Shown: one piece after another, positions 35,895 through 47,274 of the stretch
Layout of the letters: each line of letters opens with the position of its first letter
Position numbering within the stretch: position 1 is the first letter of the stretch
DNA from: an uncultured Thiodictyon sp.
GTDB taxonomy: Bacteria > Pseudomonadota > Gammaproteobacteria > Chromatiales > Chromatiaceae
Direction of reading: 5' to 3'
Assembly (NCBI GenBank): GCA_903837595.1
Contig: CAILVI010000482.1
Location: 1 to 53,976, forward strand
DNA length: 53,976 nt
The notes under the pieces: model-generated
What the model was told of the DNA's origin: nothing
What the model saw: only the letters and a program-made list of their open reading frames with translations
The model's database searches: none
Translations under genes and position numbers: made by a program

Positions 35895-36403
35895 GCGATG
35901 AAGTCCCGGGCGGTACACATGATCTCGGCGCTCGCCACCAGGCGGTCGTCCACCCGCGCCTCGCCGTTGAATTTCCAAATGCCGCGGCGCACGGCCAACA
36001 GGTCCACCGACAGGATCAACTGGTCGCCCGGCTCGACCGGCCGTTTGAAGCGTGCCTTGTCGATCCCGACGAAGTAATAGAGGGCCTTCTCACCCACCTC
36101 GTCCGGGCGCGAGGCCATGGCGAGCAGTCCGGTCGCCTGGGCCATCGCCTCGACGATCAGGACCCCGGGCATCACCGGGCGTATCGGAAAGTGGCCGGCG
36201 AAATAGGGCTCGTTGAAGCTGACATTCTTGAGCGCGACCAGGCGCTGGTCGCGCTTGAATTCGAGCACCCGATCGACCAATAGAAAGGGGTAACGGTGCG
36301 GCAACAGGCTCAGCACCTTGTGAATATCCATGGTGATGACGTCCGAAACGGCCCGGTCGACCGGCGCCGTCACGTCCACCTGCTTAGGCTCAGATGCCTG
36401 CAT
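35891..36403 (-). CDS. fabZ: 3-hydroxyacyl-ACP dehydratase FabZ
   Basis: A 170-residue hotdog-fold dehydratase of fatty acid elongation. [14 protein letters not shown] holds the catalytic His and [11 protein letters not shown] and IVEAMAQ the Glu. A strong AGGAGG seven bases before the ATG at 36403 supports this start, giving a 24-residue N-terminal extension relative to typical FabZ (about 150); an in-frame ATG (MDIHKVL) at 36331 would give the classic length. The ATG overlaps the lpxD stop. Sits between lpxD and lpxA as in E. coli. Confidence 0.96.
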   Translation of the reverse strand: MQASEPKQVDVTAPVDRAVSDVITMDIHKVLSLLPHRYPFLLVDRVLEFKRDQRLVALKNVSFNEPYFAGHFPIRPVMPGVLIVEAMAQATGLLAMASRPDEVGEKALYYFVGIDKARFKRPVEPGDQLILSVDLLAVRRGIWKFNGEARVDDRLVASAEIMCTARDFIA

Positions 36404-37494
36404 CAGTTATCCTCCTGCCCAGGCGCGGCACTACACTGTGCGACGCGCGCTTCGAGTTGCTTGAGTCGGCGCGTCAGCTCATCGAGCTGTCGAAACCGCG
36501 CCACGTTCCGTCGCCATTCCGCGCTGGGCATGGCCGGTATCCCGCTGCTATAGGACCCGGCCGCCGGAAAGGAGCGGGTCACCATCGCCTGGCCAGTGAA
36601 ATGGACTTGGTCACCGATGGTCAGGTGCCCGGCCATGCCCACGGCCCCCGCAATGGTACAGTTGCGCCCGATCCGCGTAGAGCCGGAGATCCCGGTCATC
36701 GCGGCCATGGCGGTATTCTCACCAACCTCTACGTTGTGCCCGATCTGGATGTGGTTGTCCAATTTAACCCCATCATGAATAATGGTGTCACCGATCGCGC
36801 CGCGGTCGACCGTCGTGTTGGCGCCGATCTCAACGTCATCACCCAGCACCACCCGACCGACCTGCGGGATGCGCACCCAGCGCTCGCCGTCCTTCGCGAA
36901 GCCGAAACCCGAGCGGCCAATCACCGCCCCGGGATGCAGCAGCGCCCGCTTGCCGACACGGGTCCCGCGACACAGGGTCACCCGCGCCACCAGTCGGCTG
37001 TCTTCACCGATGCTGACGCCTTCCCCAATGATGCACCCCGGGCCGACGAAGACGCGCGGACCGATCTGCGCCCCGGCCTCAACCACCGCGGTCGGACCGA
37101 TCCACGCGGCTGCATCGACGCAGGCATCCGGGGCGACGACCGCCGCGGGATGGACACCGCCGACCACCGGCGGCACGGGGTAAAGCAGGCGTGCCGCCCG
37201 CGCAAAGCTCAAGTACGGGTTGCGACTGATCAGCACGGGAACCGACGCCAACGCCGCGTCCGGCTCCTTGAGGATGACGACACCCGCACGCGTCTGCTCG
37301 AGGGCACCACGGTATTTGCGATCACCGAGAAAGCTCAGGCAGTCGCTCTCTGCGCTGGCGAGATCAGCGACGCGCGCCACGCGGGTGCACGGGTCGCCGC
37401 GAAAGGGCTCACCCAGCAAACCCGCGAGTTGCTCCAGACTCAGTCCCGCCATTGTCACGCCACCATCTGCATTCGCCGCGTCGCTGCTGTTCAT
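36403..37494 (-). CDS. lpxD: UDP-3-O-acylglucosamine N-acyltransferase LpxD
   Basis: A 363-residue acyltransferase of the third lipid A step. The N-terminal uridine-binding domain (residues 1-100, GEPFRG and [11 protein letters not shown]) precedes a left-handed beta-helix of hexapeptide repeats ([15 protein letters not shown]), with the catalytic His in [10 protein letters not shown]. The C-terminal helix ([19 protein letters not shown]) is typical of LpxD. The start overlaps the skp stop (ATGA). Confidence 0.96.
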   Translation of the reverse strand: MNSSDAANADGGVTMAGLSLEQLAGLLGEPFRGDPCTRVARVADLASAESDCLSFLGDRKYRGALEQTRAGVVILKEPDAALASVPVLISRNPYLSFARAARLLYPVPPVVGGVHPAAVVAPDACVDAAAWIGPTAVVEAGAQIGPRVFVGPGCIIGEGVSIGEDSRLVARVTLCRGTRVGKRALLHPGAVIGRSGFGFAKDGERWVRIPQVGRVVLGDDVEIGANTTVDRGAIGDTIIHDGVKLDNHIQIGHNVEVGENTAMAAMTGISGSTRIGRNCTIAGAVGMAGHLTIGDQVHFTGQAMVTRSFPAAGSYSSGIPAMPSAEWRRNVARFRQLDELTRRLKQLEARVAQCSAAPGQEDN

Positions 37495-38003
37495 TTGGTT
37501 GCCGAATTGCGCTTCAGCCGCTCAATCACCAGATCCGAGATATCGACCCGCGGGTTGTAATAGACCAGGCCATCGGAAATCACCAGATCGATGCCAAGCT
37601 CCTTCGCCAGCTCGATGACCACTTCCTGGACCTGCTTGCCGAGCTTGGTACGCAGCTCATTCTGGCGCAGGGCAAAGTCCTCCTGGAACTCATCCTGGGC
37701 ATACTTGAGTTTGCGGGTGCGGCTGCGGATATCGTTCTGCAGCAGTTGCATCTCGCCCTCACTCATCAATGCGGCATCGCGCTCCAGCTTGCTCTGCAAG
37801 ACCGTGATCTGCTCCTGCTGCTGGCGCAGATTGCGTTCACGCTCTTCCACCTCCACCTGCAGCGCCTTGCCGGCCGCCGCGTATTGCGGAGAGCGCTCCA
37901 CCACCCGGTTGGGATCCACCACGCCGATCTTGTAATCAGTCGCCCGCACCCCCGGCGCAAGCAGGAGTGTCAGCATCGCGCAGCCGACCAGCCTTGGGTT
38001 CAC
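37491..38003 (-). CDS. skp: Periplasmic chaperone Skp (OmpH)
   Basis: A 170-residue periplasmic chaperone that holds unfolded outer membrane proteins. A signal peptide (residues 1-21, cleavage near VRATD) is followed by IGVVDPNRVVERSPQY, the OmpH start, and a long Glu/Gln/Arg-rich coiled coil (about residues 45-120) that forms the tentacles. It lies between bamA and lpxD, as in E. coli. Normal length. Confidence 0.95.
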   Translation of the reverse strand: MNPRLVGCAMLTLLLAPGVRATDYKIGVVDPNRVVERSPQYAAAGKALQVEVEERERNLRQQQEQITVLQSKLERDAALMSEGEMQLLQNDIRSRTRKLKYAQDEFQEDFALRQNELRTKLGKQVQEVVIELAKELGIDLVISDGLVYYNPRVDISDLVIERLKRNSATK

Positions 38004-38021
38004 GTCGCGGCTTCCCGTCCC

Positions 38022-40388
38022 TTAAAAGGTCTGGCCGACACCGAACTGGAACATCTGCTTATCATCGCCCGGCTTCGCGTTCAGCGGGAAGCCCAGACTG
38101 ATGGAAAGGGCACCAATCGGCGACAGCCAGTTGATCGCGACACCGGTCGAGTAACGTACTTCCCCAAGGTTAAAGCCGGTCTTGTAGATCAACGCTTGAT
38201 AGAGGTTCTGCGTGACCCAGACGTTACCCGCATCCAGGAAGACACCCACCCGCAGGGTCTTTTCGATCTCACCACCCATGGGCGGCGGGGCCGAGAGCTC
38301 CAGGCTGCCGACCATCTTGAGATTACCGCCCGACGGGCCGTAATTGAGCGAAAGTTCGCGCGGCCCCAGGCTGTTGGCCACGAAACCGCGGACCGAGTGG
38401 GGACCGCCCGCATAGTAGTTCTTGAAAAAAGGCAGGGAGTTGAGGTTGCTGTAGCCGTCACCGTAACCCACATCACCGAAGACCGCGAGCACGACCTTCG
38501 AGAACAGTGGGATGTAGCGCGTGCCCTCGTAGCCGATCTGGTAATAGGTCAGCGTACTGCCGGGGATGGAGACCTCGCCATGGAGACTGTGCTGATACCC
38601 GGAGGTCGGAAACACGGCCCGGTCGCGGGTGTCGTTGCTATAGCCCGCGCTAAAAATAAAATCATCGTAAACGGAGCCGTTCTTGGCGGTAAAATACACG
38701 ACGATCGGGGCATAGAGGGGCGCCGTCAGCTTGTCATACTGGATCTTGGTGTTTTCATAGCGCAAGCCGAAGCCCGCGCGGCTGGTATGAGAGATCGGCA
38801 ACCCGAAATTCACCCCGGCGACGCCGACATCCGTGGTGTAGCTCGTATAAGTCGTGTTGAGCAACTTAGTGAAGTCAGTCTTGCGATACGACAGGTCAAA
38901 CCCGCGACTGATGCCATCGACGGTGTAATAGGGATTGAGGTAACTGAACTGATACAGGGTGGTCGCCGTACTGGTATTGAACGCCAGGGAGACACGCTTG
39001 CCGGTGCCGAGGAAGTTATTCTGATTAATGCTGGCGTTTAACAGAATCCCCTGGGACTGGGAATAACCGATACCGGCCATCAGGTTACCCGCGGGTTTCT
39101 CCTTGACATTGATATCGACGTCGACCTGATCCGCCGAACCCGCAACCGCCGGCGTCTCGGTGGTGACGTCGTCGAAATAGCCGAGGCGATTGAGGCGCTC
39201 ACGCGACTCCTTGACCAGGGCCGCGGAGAACCAGGCGCTCTCGAGTTGACGCATCTCGCGCCGCAACACCTCGTCACGGGTTCTGGTGTTACCCTTCATG
39301 TTGACGCGGCGGACATAGACCCGCTTACCCGGATCGACGAAAAAGGTGACGGCCACCTGCTTGGTGGTGTCGTTGATCTCGGTACTCGGGTTGACGTTGG
39401 CGAAGGCATAGCCCTCGTCGCCCAGCAGGCTCTGGATGCGCTCGGAACTCTCGGTGGTCAGCTTGCGGGAAAACGGCTCGCCCCGGCGCAATTGGATCAG
39501 GGGGATGACCTTCGCCACCGGGACCGCCGGCTGACCGGCCAACTTGATGTCGCTTATCGTGTAAGGGCTGCCTTCGTCCATCACCACCGTGATGTAGATC
39601 TCTTTTTTGTCGGCACTGATCGAGACCTGCGTGGACTTGATATCGAACTTAATGAAGCCGCGATCCAGATAAAACGAGCGCAGCCGTTCCAGGTCCCCGC
39701 CCAGCTTCTGCCTGGAGTATTGATCGTTCTTCGCGTAAAAGGAGTACCAACTGGTCGTACCCAACTCGAACAGCTTGAGCAGCGCCTTGCTGTCGAAAGC
39801 CTTGTTACCGATGAGATTGATCTGCTTGATACGGGCGGTGAGACCCTCGGTCACGTCGATGCGGATGGCCACGCGATTGCGCGCCAACGGGGAGACGGTG
39901 GAGGTGACAAGCACACCGTACTTGCCGCGCGCGTAATACTGGCGCTCCAGCTCCTGCTCGATACGGTCCAGCACCGAGCGGTTGAACACCCGCCCCTCCT
40001 TGAGTCCGATCTCTTCCATCCCCTTCTCCAGGGACTTGGCGTCGATGTCCTTGTTGCCGACGAACTCGATCTTGGCGATGGAGGGACGTTCCTGAACGCT
40101 CAAGACCAGGACGCTGCCGTCGCGCTCCACCCGCACGTCCTCAAAGAACCCGGTCTGATAGAGTGCGCGGATGATATTGCCGGTGACGTCGTCCCCCACC
40201 GTATCGCCGACCTGCACCGGCAGATAATTGAAGACCGTGCCGGGCGCAATGCGTTGCAGCCCCTCGACCCGGATATCGGCAATCTGGAATTGCTCAGCCG
40301 ACACCGTGGCGCCGAACAGAAGCAGGATCAGCAGGGCCAGGAGCGACAGACGTCGAGCGCCGCCGATGTCAGCAGATGAAACGCACAA
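38022..40388 (-). CDS. bamA: Outer membrane protein assembly factor BamA
   Basis: A 788-residue Omp85 protein. A signal peptide (about residues 10-32, cleaved near TVSAEQF) is followed by five POTRA domains (to about residue 430) and a 16-strand beta-barrel ending in Phe (FGVGQTF). I set the start at a TTG (40388), which has GGGGGAG about eight bases before it and gives a normal Omp85 length; no ATG or GTG in frame fits the signal peptide, and the longer frame to 40628 encodes non-hydrophobic, unrelated residues. It is downstream of rseP, with a 232-base gap. The gap may hold a bamA promoter. Confidence 0.95.
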   Translation of the reverse strand: MCVSSADIGGARRLSLLALLILLLFGATVSAEQFQIADIRVEGLQRIAPGTVFNYLPVQVGDTVGDDVTGNIIRALYQTGFFEDVRVERDGSVLVLSVQERPSIAKIEFVGNKDIDAKSLEKGMEEIGLKEGRVFNRSVLDRIEQELERQYYARGKYGVLVTSTVSPLARNRVAIRIDVTEGLTARIKQINLIGNKAFDSKALLKLFELGTTSWYSFYAKNDQYSRQKLGGDLERLRSFYLDRGFIKFDIKSTQVSISADKKEIYITVVMDEGSPYTISDIKLAGQPAVPVAKVIPLIQLRRGEPFSRKLTTESSERIQSLLGDEGYAFANVNPSTEINDTTKQVAVTFFVDPGKRVYVRRVNMKGNTRTRDEVLRREMRQLESAWFSAALVKESRERLNRLGYFDDVTTETPAVAGSADQVDVDINVKEKPAGNLMAGIGYSQSQGILLNASINQNNFLGTGKRVSLAFNTSTATTLYQFSYLNPYYTVDGISRGFDLSYRKTDFTKLLNTTYTSYTTDVGVAGVNFGLPISHTSRAGFGLRYENTKIQYDKLTAPLYAPIVVYFTAKNGSVYDDFIFSAGYSNDTRDRAVFPTSGYQHSLHGEVSIPGSTLTYYQIGYEGTRYIPLFSKVVLAVFGDVGYGDGYSNLNSLPFFKNYYAGGPHSVRGFVANSLGPRELSLNYGPSGGNLKMVGSLELSAPPPMGGEIEKTLRVGVFLDAGNVWVTQNLYQALIYKTGFNLGEVRYSTGVAINWLSPIGALSISLGFPLNAKPGDDKQMFQFGVGQTF

Positions 40389-40620
40389 GGAATATCTCCC
40401 CCAGATCAAGCCGCGGGCTACCCCGAGACAACGACTAAAGGGCACCGAAAAACTCACGTCGCCTGTGCGAGACCGGCCCATCTGCGCGATTTTAAGATAC
40501 CCGACAAGAGCACGAGGTGAACGCAGCCCACCGCTGGACAGGTTCGCTTCGTGACGAAAACCAGGCGCCTGAACAACCGTTTTGCCGGCACCGGGCGCTA
40601 GTATACGGGATCGGCAGCGG
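40389..40620. other. rseP-bamA gap
   Basis: A 232-base gap inside the otherwise tight cluster. TATACTAG-like AT-rich DNA lies just after rseP (minus strand) and a TAAAAT near 40490 could be part of a promoter, but no good -35 partner was found. No terminator hairpin or gene is evident. A dedicated bamA promoter, for example sigma-E controlled, is expected by analogy but I cannot show it. Confidence 0.35.
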
Positions 40621-41967
40621 CTAACCAAAGACCCGCGCGAGGTCCTCGTAAAAGGCCAGACCCATGAGGGCGGCGATCAGGACGATGCCTACCTTTTGGG
40701 CCTGCAGCTGGATCGCCTCGGACACCGGACTACCTTTGATCCACTCAATGAAGAAATACAGCAAGTGGCCGCCGTCCAGGATCGGGATCGGCACCAGGTT
40801 CAGGACGCCCAGGCTGATACTGACGACGGCCAGAAACTTGACGAAGGAGTCCCACCCGGTGCTCGCGGTTTCCCCTGCGGCCTTGGCCATCGTGATGGGA
40901 CCGCTCAAATTTTCCACGGACGCCCGGCCCACCAGCATCTTCCCGATCATGCGCACCGTGAGCCGACTGATGTCCCAGGTCTGGTCCCACGCTTGCCCCA
41001 GCGCGGCCAGCGGCCCATAGCGAACCTCAAGGCGATCCATCATGACCCCGGCACCGATGCGCCCGAGCGTTGCACCACTCTTTTGGTAGGCCCGCGGCGT
41101 CAGGCGGATCACGAACGGCGCGCCGGAGCGCTCCACCGCGAGGCGCAGCTCCTGGCCCGGCCGCGCCTGGACCATCTCCACGAAGTGACTCCAGTCGCGA
41201 ATCGGCTCACCGTCCCCGGCGAGCAGACGATCCCCGGATTGCAGACCGGCGCGCTGCGCAGGCTCACCCGGAATGACATCGCCGACGATTGCCGGGAGAT
41301 GCAGCGGGCGGGGATTGAGCCCAAGGCGCTTGACGATGCTCGCATCCTCGGGCAGTGCGGCGAAGCGTTCGCCGTCAATCAGGCGCTCCTGCTCCCGCCC
41401 GGCGGCATCACGGACAGTGACCCTCAAGTCTTGGCTGCGACCGGACTCCGCCATGAAGGCGAACACCGCTTGCTCCCAAATGGTGGCGTCGCGAGCGGCG
41501 ACCCGCAGCAGTTGGTCCCCCTCCCGGAAGCCGGCCTGGGCGGCGGGCGAGTGGGGTACCACCGACACCACGACCGCGCGCAATCCGGTCTCCCCGGCCA
41601 TGAACACCAGCCAATAGGCGAGGATGGCGAACAGCAGATTGAACGCCGGCCCGGCGGCCACGATCGCCGCCCGTCGCCACAGGCGTTGCCGGTTGAAGGC
41701 CAGGTGGAGTTGCGCCGGGGCGACCGCCTCCTCGCGCTCATCGACCATCTTCACGTAGCCGCCCAACGGGAGCACTGAGAGTACATACTCGGTCGTGTCC
41801 GCTCTGCGCTGGTAGCGCAGCAAGGGCCGGCCGAAGCCGATCGAGAAGCGCAACACCCCGACCCCGAGCCACCGGGCGACCAAGAAATGGCCGAGTTCAT
41901 GCACGGTGATGAGGATCGCCAAGGCGATCAGAAAATAGCCGATATCCTGCAGGAGAGGCAATGACAT
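40621..41967 (-). CDS. rseP: Site-2 protease RseP
   Basis: A 448-residue RIP zinc metalloprotease that cleaves anti-sigma-E RseA in the membrane. HExxH is at residues 23-27 (TVHELGHFL), and the second metal motif PILDGGHL is near the C-terminus. Two PDZ domains lie between: SVVPHSPAAQAGFREGD and DVIPGEPAQRAGLQSGD. Four transmembrane helices are visible. The ATG lies six bases after the dxr stop, as in many gammaproteobacteria. Confidence 0.96.
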   Translation of the reverse strand: MSLPLLQDIGYFLIALAILITVHELGHFLVARWLGVGVLRFSIGFGRPLLRYQRRADTTEYVLSVLPLGGYVKMVDEREEAVAPAQLHLAFNRQRLWRRAAIVAAGPAFNLLFAILAYWLVFMAGETGLRAVVVSVVPHSPAAQAGFREGDQLLRVAARDATIWEQAVFAFMAESGRSQDLRVTVRDAAGREQERLIDGERFAALPEDASIVKRLGLNPRPLHLPAIVGDVIPGEPAQRAGLQSGDRLLAGDGEPIRDWSHFVEMVQARPGQELRLAVERSGAPFVIRLTPRAYQKSGATLGRIGAGVMMDRLEVRYGPLAALGQAWDQTWDISRLTVRMIGKMLVGRASVENLSGPITMAKAAGETASTGWDSFVKFLAVVSISLGVLNLVPIPILDGGHLLYFFIEWIKGSPVSEAIQLQAQKVGIVLIAALMGLAFYEDLARVFG

Positions 41968-41973
41968 AGGGCG

Positions 41974-43157
<1,184 letters not shown>

Positions 43158-43161
<4 letters not shown>

Positions 43162-44015
43162 GTATGTACCACCGGTAGGAAAAGTTTGATACCGAGCATA
43201 AACAGGGGTGCCGCCGCGGTCAGACTGTCGATCCGGTCGAGGAAGCCGCCGTGCCCGGGAAGCAGTTGACCCGAGTCTTTGACCCCGCGCCGCCGCTTGA
43301 GCAGGCTCTCATAGAGGTCGCCAACGACTGACATGACGACCGTGACCGCACACACAGCAACCGCCAACAGGATCCCACCGACCCGGGGGGCCAGCACCGC
43401 GCCCAACAGGACCCCACCGATGCCGGCCACCGCCAGCGCCCCGTAGACCCCCTCAAGGGTCTTGCCGGGACTCAACCCCGGGGCCAGTTTGGAACGCCCC
43501 CAGCGGCGGCCGGCGAAGTAAGCCGCCGAGTCCGCGAACCAGATCAGCAGTAGCAAGAACAGCACCAGGGCCGGCCCCGCGGGCCCGGTGTCACGCAATG
43601 TGATCAGGGCCGTCCAGGAAACGCAGAGCACCAGGAGTCCGGTCGCCGCACCCGCGCCATCCAGCCCAGTCCGGGGCTCGATGTGCTGGATACGCACCAA
43701 GGCGACGGTCTGGATGACCCACCAGGCGACGCCCGCAGCAACCAGCCAAGTACGCCACCACGGGGGCAGAAACCAGAGGCTCGCCAAGCCCACTGCCACC
43801 AGGATGACGTACGCCACCTGCGCCACCCGGGCACTGAGCCCGCTGAGCCCAGCCCACTCCCAGGCGCCGATCAGGACCACCAGCGCCATGAAGACGGCGA
43901 ATGCCGAGGCGGGTAACCACAGCACCGCCCCCATCACCAAGGGCCCCAGAATGAAGGCCGTCACGACGCGCTGGCGCAGCGCACTACCGGCCGTCATGAT
44001 CTTGGCATCACTCAT
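43158..44015 (-). CDS. cdsA: Phosphatidate cytidylyltransferase CdsA
   Basis: A 285-residue integral membrane enzyme that makes CDP-diacylglycerol. About eight hydrophobic helices are visible, with the CdsA signature near the C-terminus: [13 protein letters not shown], then [14 protein letters not shown]. The start overlaps uppS by eight bases. It is in the standard place between uppS and dxr. Confidence 0.96.
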
Positions 44016-44790
44016 GGCGATCCACTCCAGACTCGCTCACGACCTGCTCCCCGGTGAGGCCGAAACGGCGCTGGCGATGGGCAAAGTCGTCCAGTGCAAG
44101 CCCATAGGCAGTGGCATTGAATTCCGGCCACAGGAGTTCGGTGAAATACAGCTCGGCGTAGGCCGACTGCCACAGGATGAAGTTACTGATGCGCTTCTCG
44201 CCCCCGGTGCGAATCAAAAGGTCCGGGTCGGGCAGATCGGCGAAAGACAGGCGTGCGGCGATCGCCTGTTCATTCACCGCGGCGGGGTCAAGCCGGTCGG
44301 CCGCCACGTCGGCGACCACGCGGCGAACCGCCTGGGTGATGTCCCAGCGCCCACCGTAGTTGGCCGCCACCTGGAGATTCAGGGCGGTGTTATGGGCGGT
44401 CAGGCCCTCGGCCTCGTCAATGCGGCGCTGCAACTTCTCGCTGAAGGCGGTACGCTCGCCAATCACACGCAGCCGCACGCCATTCTCATCGAGCCGGCGC
44501 ACCTCGCCGCGCAGCGTGATCATGAAGAGATCCATGAGTACGCTGACCTCGGAGGGCGGGCGTCGCCAATTCTCGCTGCTGAAGGCGAACAGGGTAAGGG
44601 TCCCGACCCCGCGCTGCACCGACTCCTCCACCACCGCACGCACACTCTTGACACCCTCGCGGTGCCCCCAGGTGCGGGCGCGATTGCGCTGTTTGGCCCA
44701 GCGACCGTTGCCATCCATGATGATGGCGACGTGCTTAGGGACGCGCCGCTCAGCATCGTGAGCCCCGCTGCCGGGGGATACCGTGTCCAC
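44008..44790 (-). CDS. uppS: Undecaprenyl diphosphate synthase UppS (isoprenyl transferase)
   Basis: A 260-residue cis-prenyltransferase that makes C55-PP. HVAIIMDGNGRWAKQR contains the catalytic Asp, TLFAFSSENWRRP and LLIRTGGEKRISNF bind substrate, and YFTELLWPEF is near the end. About 18 residues before the motif are a variable N-terminus. It is 32 bases from frr and overlaps cdsA. Confidence 0.97.
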   Translation of the reverse strand: MDTVSPGSGAHDAERRVPKHVAIIMDGNGRWAKQRNRARTWGHREGVKSVRAVVEESVQRGVGTLTLFAFSSENWRRPPSEVSVLMDLFMITLRGEVRRLDENGVRLRVIGERTAFSEKLQRRIDEAEGLTAHNTALNLQVAANYGGRWDITQAVRRVVADVAADRLDPAAVNEQAIAARLSFADLPDPDLLIRTGGEKRISNFILWQSAYAELYFTELLWPEFNATAYGLALDDFAHRQRRFGLTGEQVVSESGVDRHE

Positions 44791-44822
44791 GTCGTCTTGT
44801 TTCGGCTGCGGCTCAACACGCC

Positions 44823-45380
44823 TCAGATGGACATCAGGTCTGATTCCTTGGTGGCCAACACGTCGTCGACCTCCTTGACATACTGATCAGTCAGTTTCTG
44901 CACGATCTCCTGACCACGCCGCTCGTCGTCCTCGGAGATCATTTTTTCCTTCACCATATCCTTCAACTCGGCATTGGCATCGCGGCGGATATTGCGTAGC
45001 GCGACGCGTGCCTGCTCGGCCTCATGGCGTGCTACCTTGATCAGGTCGCGGCGCCGCTCCTCAGTGAGCGCGGGCATGGGCACGCGGATGACAGTACCGG
45101 CCGTGTTCGGGTTGAGCCCGAGGTCGGACTGCATGATCGCCTTCTCGACCGCCTGCACCATCCCCTTTTCCCACGGGATCACCGCCAGGGTGCGCGAATC
45201 CTCGGCGGTAACGTTCGCCACCTGCCGAATCGGCATCTCGGAGCCGTAGTAGGAGACCATGACGTGATCCAGTAGCGAGGGGTGGGCGCGCCCGGTGCGA
45301 ATCTTCGCCAGCTCGTGGCCCAAGGCTTCCACGCTCTTGCCCATCCGAGTCGCCGCGTCCTTCTTGATGTCATTGATCAT
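44823..45380 (-). CDS. frr: Ribosome recycling factor
   Basis: A 185-residue RRF that, with EF-G, splits post-termination ribosomes. The family start [20 protein letters not shown] and the conserved [20 protein letters not shown] region are present. The ATG at 45380 is chosen over a TTG two codons upstream, because homologues start MI-x-DI. It is two bases after the pyrH stop. Confidence 0.97.
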   Translation of the reverse strand: MINDIKKDAATRMGKSVEALGHELAKIRTGRAHPSLLDHVMVSYYGSEMPIRQVANVTAEDSRTLAVIPWEKGMVQAVEKAIMQSDLGLNPNTAGTVIRVPMPALTEERRRDLIKVARHEAEQARVALRNIRRDANAELKDMVKEKMISEDDERRGQEIVQKLTDQYVKEVDDVLATKESDLMSI

Positions 45381-45382
45381 CT

Positions 45383-46105
45383 TCAATCACCACTTGCCAC
45401 CAGGGAACCTAAGTCTGCACCGCGCATCAGGCGCAGCAAGGCCCCCGGCTCGTTGATATTCATCACGCGCAACGGCAGGCCATGATCCCGACACAGCACG
45501 ATGGCCGTCGTGTCCATCACCTGCAAACCCTCGCGCAAGGCGCGATCGTAACTGATTCGGGAATAAAAGGTCGCATCCGGGACGCACAGGGGATCGGCGG
45601 AATAGACGCCGTCGACCTTGGTCGCCTTGATCAGCAGGTCCGCACCGATCTCGATGGCCCGCAGACTGGCCGCAGAATCCGTCGTAAAAAAAGGGTTTCC
45701 AGTCCCGGCGGCGAAGATCACCACCCGCCCCTTCACGAGATGCCGCAGTGCACACGCGCGATTATAGTCTTCACACACGCCACCGACCGGCAGCGCCGAC
45801 ATCACCCGCGTCGACACCCCCAGCGCCTCCAGGCGATCCTGCATGGCCAGGGCATTCATCAGGGTGGCCAGCATGCCGATATGATCGCCGGTGACCCGGT
45901 CCATCCCCCGTGCGGCCAGCGCCGCACCGCGGAAGATGTTGCCCCCGCCGATGACCAGGGCGACCGCAATCCCTTCACCGAGCAGGTCCCGGACATCACC
46001 GGCCAGGCCTTCGAGCACATCCGGGTCGATGCTCTCGCGACCGCCGCCCGCGAGCGCCTCGCCACTGAGCTTCAAAAGGATGCGACGGTAGATCGGAACG
46101 GACAT
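45383..46105 (-). CDS. pyrH: UMP kinase PyrH
   Basis: A 240-residue bacterial UMP kinase of the amino acid kinase fold, allosterically controlled by GTP and [26 protein letters not shown] and [12 protein letters not shown] are its signatures. ATG 46105 has GGGAAG about eight bases upstream; the longer frame begins inside the tsf-pyrH gap. It sits between tsf and frr as in E. coli. Confidence 0.97.
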   Translation of the reverse strand: MSVPIYRRILLKLSGEALAGGGRESIDPDVLEGLAGDVRDLLGEGIAVALVIGGGNIFRGAALAARGMDRVTGDHIGMLATLMNALAMQDRLEALGVSTRVMSALPVGGVCEDYNRACALRHLVKGRVVIFAAGTGNPFFTTDSAASLRAIEIGADLLIKATKVDGVYSADPLCVPDATFYSRISYDRALREGLQVMDTTAIVLCRDHGLPLRVMNINEPGALLRLMRGADLGSLVASGD

Positions 46106-46153
46106 AAGGTCTTCCCAGCACTCAGGGTGAATCGGGGCATGGCCGTTGGTGCC

Positions 46154-46174
46154 GGGGGCACGGACAGTGCCCCC
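46154..46174 (-). other. Hairpin between tsf and pyrH
   Basis: A perfect eight-base stem (GGGGGCAC with GTGCCCCC) and five-base loop lie in the 82-base gap, 13 bases after the tsf stop. No U-tract follows on the minus strand, so it is not a classic terminator; it may stabilise the tsf mRNA end or set pyrH level. Confidence 0.5.
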
Positions 46175-46187
46175 GCCCGCCAGGCAA

Positions 46188-47072
46188 TCAGTCCTTCTGC
46201 AGGGCCATGACCTCTTCGGCAAAGTTCTCGCTGCGCTTCTCCAGCCCTTCCCCGACCTCGACCCGGGCGAAACGCCGCACCTTGGCCCCGGCCTGCTTCA
46301 GCAGCTTCTCGACGGTCTGCTCGGGATCCTTGACGAAGGGCTGACCCAGCAGCGTCACCTCCTCCATGAACTTGCGTATCCGACCCTCGATCATCTTGTC
46401 GACGATGTTGGCCGGCTTGCCGCTATCCAGGGCCTGGGCGCGGAAGATCTCGCGCTCGCGTTCCAGTTGCTCCGGCGGCACCTCGTCGGCACTCAGACAC
46501 ACGGGGTTGCTGGCCGCCACATGCATGGCCAGATCATGCCCCAGGGCCTCGTCGCCACCCTGCAGTTCCACCACGACGCCGATGCGCACGCCATGACGGT
46601 AGCTGAAGAGGGCGCCCTCGACGCCGTCGAAACGCACCAGGCGCCGCACCTGGACATTTTCGCCGATCTTGGTGATCAGTGCCTCGCGGGCCGCGTTGAC
46701 CGTGGTTCCGGGCTCATCGACGAGCGGCTGCTCCAGCAGCGCGGCGGCATCGGCCGCGGTGCTCGCCAGCGCCGTCTTGGCCACGGCCGCTGCGAAGGCG
46801 GTGAAATTGGCATCCTTGGCGACGAAATCGGTCTCACAGTTGATCTCGACCATCACGCCGCGCTGCCCGTCGGCCGCCAGCTCGATGACCACCGCACCTT
46901 CAGCGGCGATGCGGCCCGACTTCTTGGCCGCCTTGGCCTGACCGGACTTGCGCATCGCATCGATCGCGGCCTCGATATCTCCGCCCGTCTCCACCAAGGC
47001 CTTCTTGCATTCCATCATGCCCGCGCCGGTACGCTCGCGGAGTTCTTTAACGATGGCGGCTGTAATCGACAT
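46188..47072 (-). CDS. tsf: Elongation factor Ts
   Basis: A 294-residue guanine nucleotide exchange factor for EF-Tu. The N-terminal [20 protein letters not shown] is the family start, and CETDFVAKD is the second signature. Normal length. It lies about 200 bases downstream of rpsB; the intervening RNA can fold strongly (see the hairpins at 47098-47261). Confidence 0.98.
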   Translation of the reverse strand: MSITAAIVKELRERTGAGMMECKKALVETGGDIEAAIDAMRKSGQAKAAKKSGRIAAEGAVVIELAADGQRGVMVEINCETDFVAKDANFTAFAAAVAKTALASTAADAAALLEQPLVDEPGTTVNAAREALITKIGENVQVRRLVRFDGVEGALFSYRHGVRIGVVVELQGGDEALGHDLAMHVAASNPVCLSADEVPPEQLEREREIFRAQALDSGKPANIVDKMIEGRIRKFMEEVTLLGQPFVKDPEQTVEKLLKQAGAKVRRFARVEVGEGLEKRSENFAEEVMALQKD

Positions 47073-47097
47073 GCCTCAAATCCTCTGTACTGCTCGT

Positions 47098-47261
47098 GCA
47101 CCCCGCTCAGGTGTCGGGGTGCGGCGAAATTGGGATGTTGCCCGCGGGCGCTCGGCGACTCCGGGGGCGTCTGGGGGGCACCTCGACAGAGGCACCCCGG
47201 GGGCGCCCGCCGACCGATCACGGGGCGACCGTCGACCGAATCGGGTCAGGGACGCCCCGTG
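47098..47261 (-). other. Two hairpins in the rpsB-tsf intercistronic region
   Basis: CACGGGGCG (47219-47227) pairs with CGCCCCGTG (47253-47261), just after rpsB, with an inner GACC/GGTC pair. GCACCCCG (47098-47105) pairs with CGGGGTGC (47115-47122), about 25 bases before the tsf ATG. Neither is followed by a U-run. They may separate rpsB and tsf expression, protect the mRNA, or hide the tsf start region. Confidence 0.5.
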
Positions 47262-47274
47262 TGGCCCGACCGGA

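Noticed and set aside
37452-39041. Long open frame (529 codons) antisense to skp and bamA
   Set aside because: Complete overlap with well-supported essential genes; no family resemblance.
40582-41778. Open frames antisense to rseP and, further on, to dxr (42001-43269)
   Set aside because: Both lie opposite genes with full catalytic motifs and show Gln/Gly/Arg-rich composition of antisense translation.
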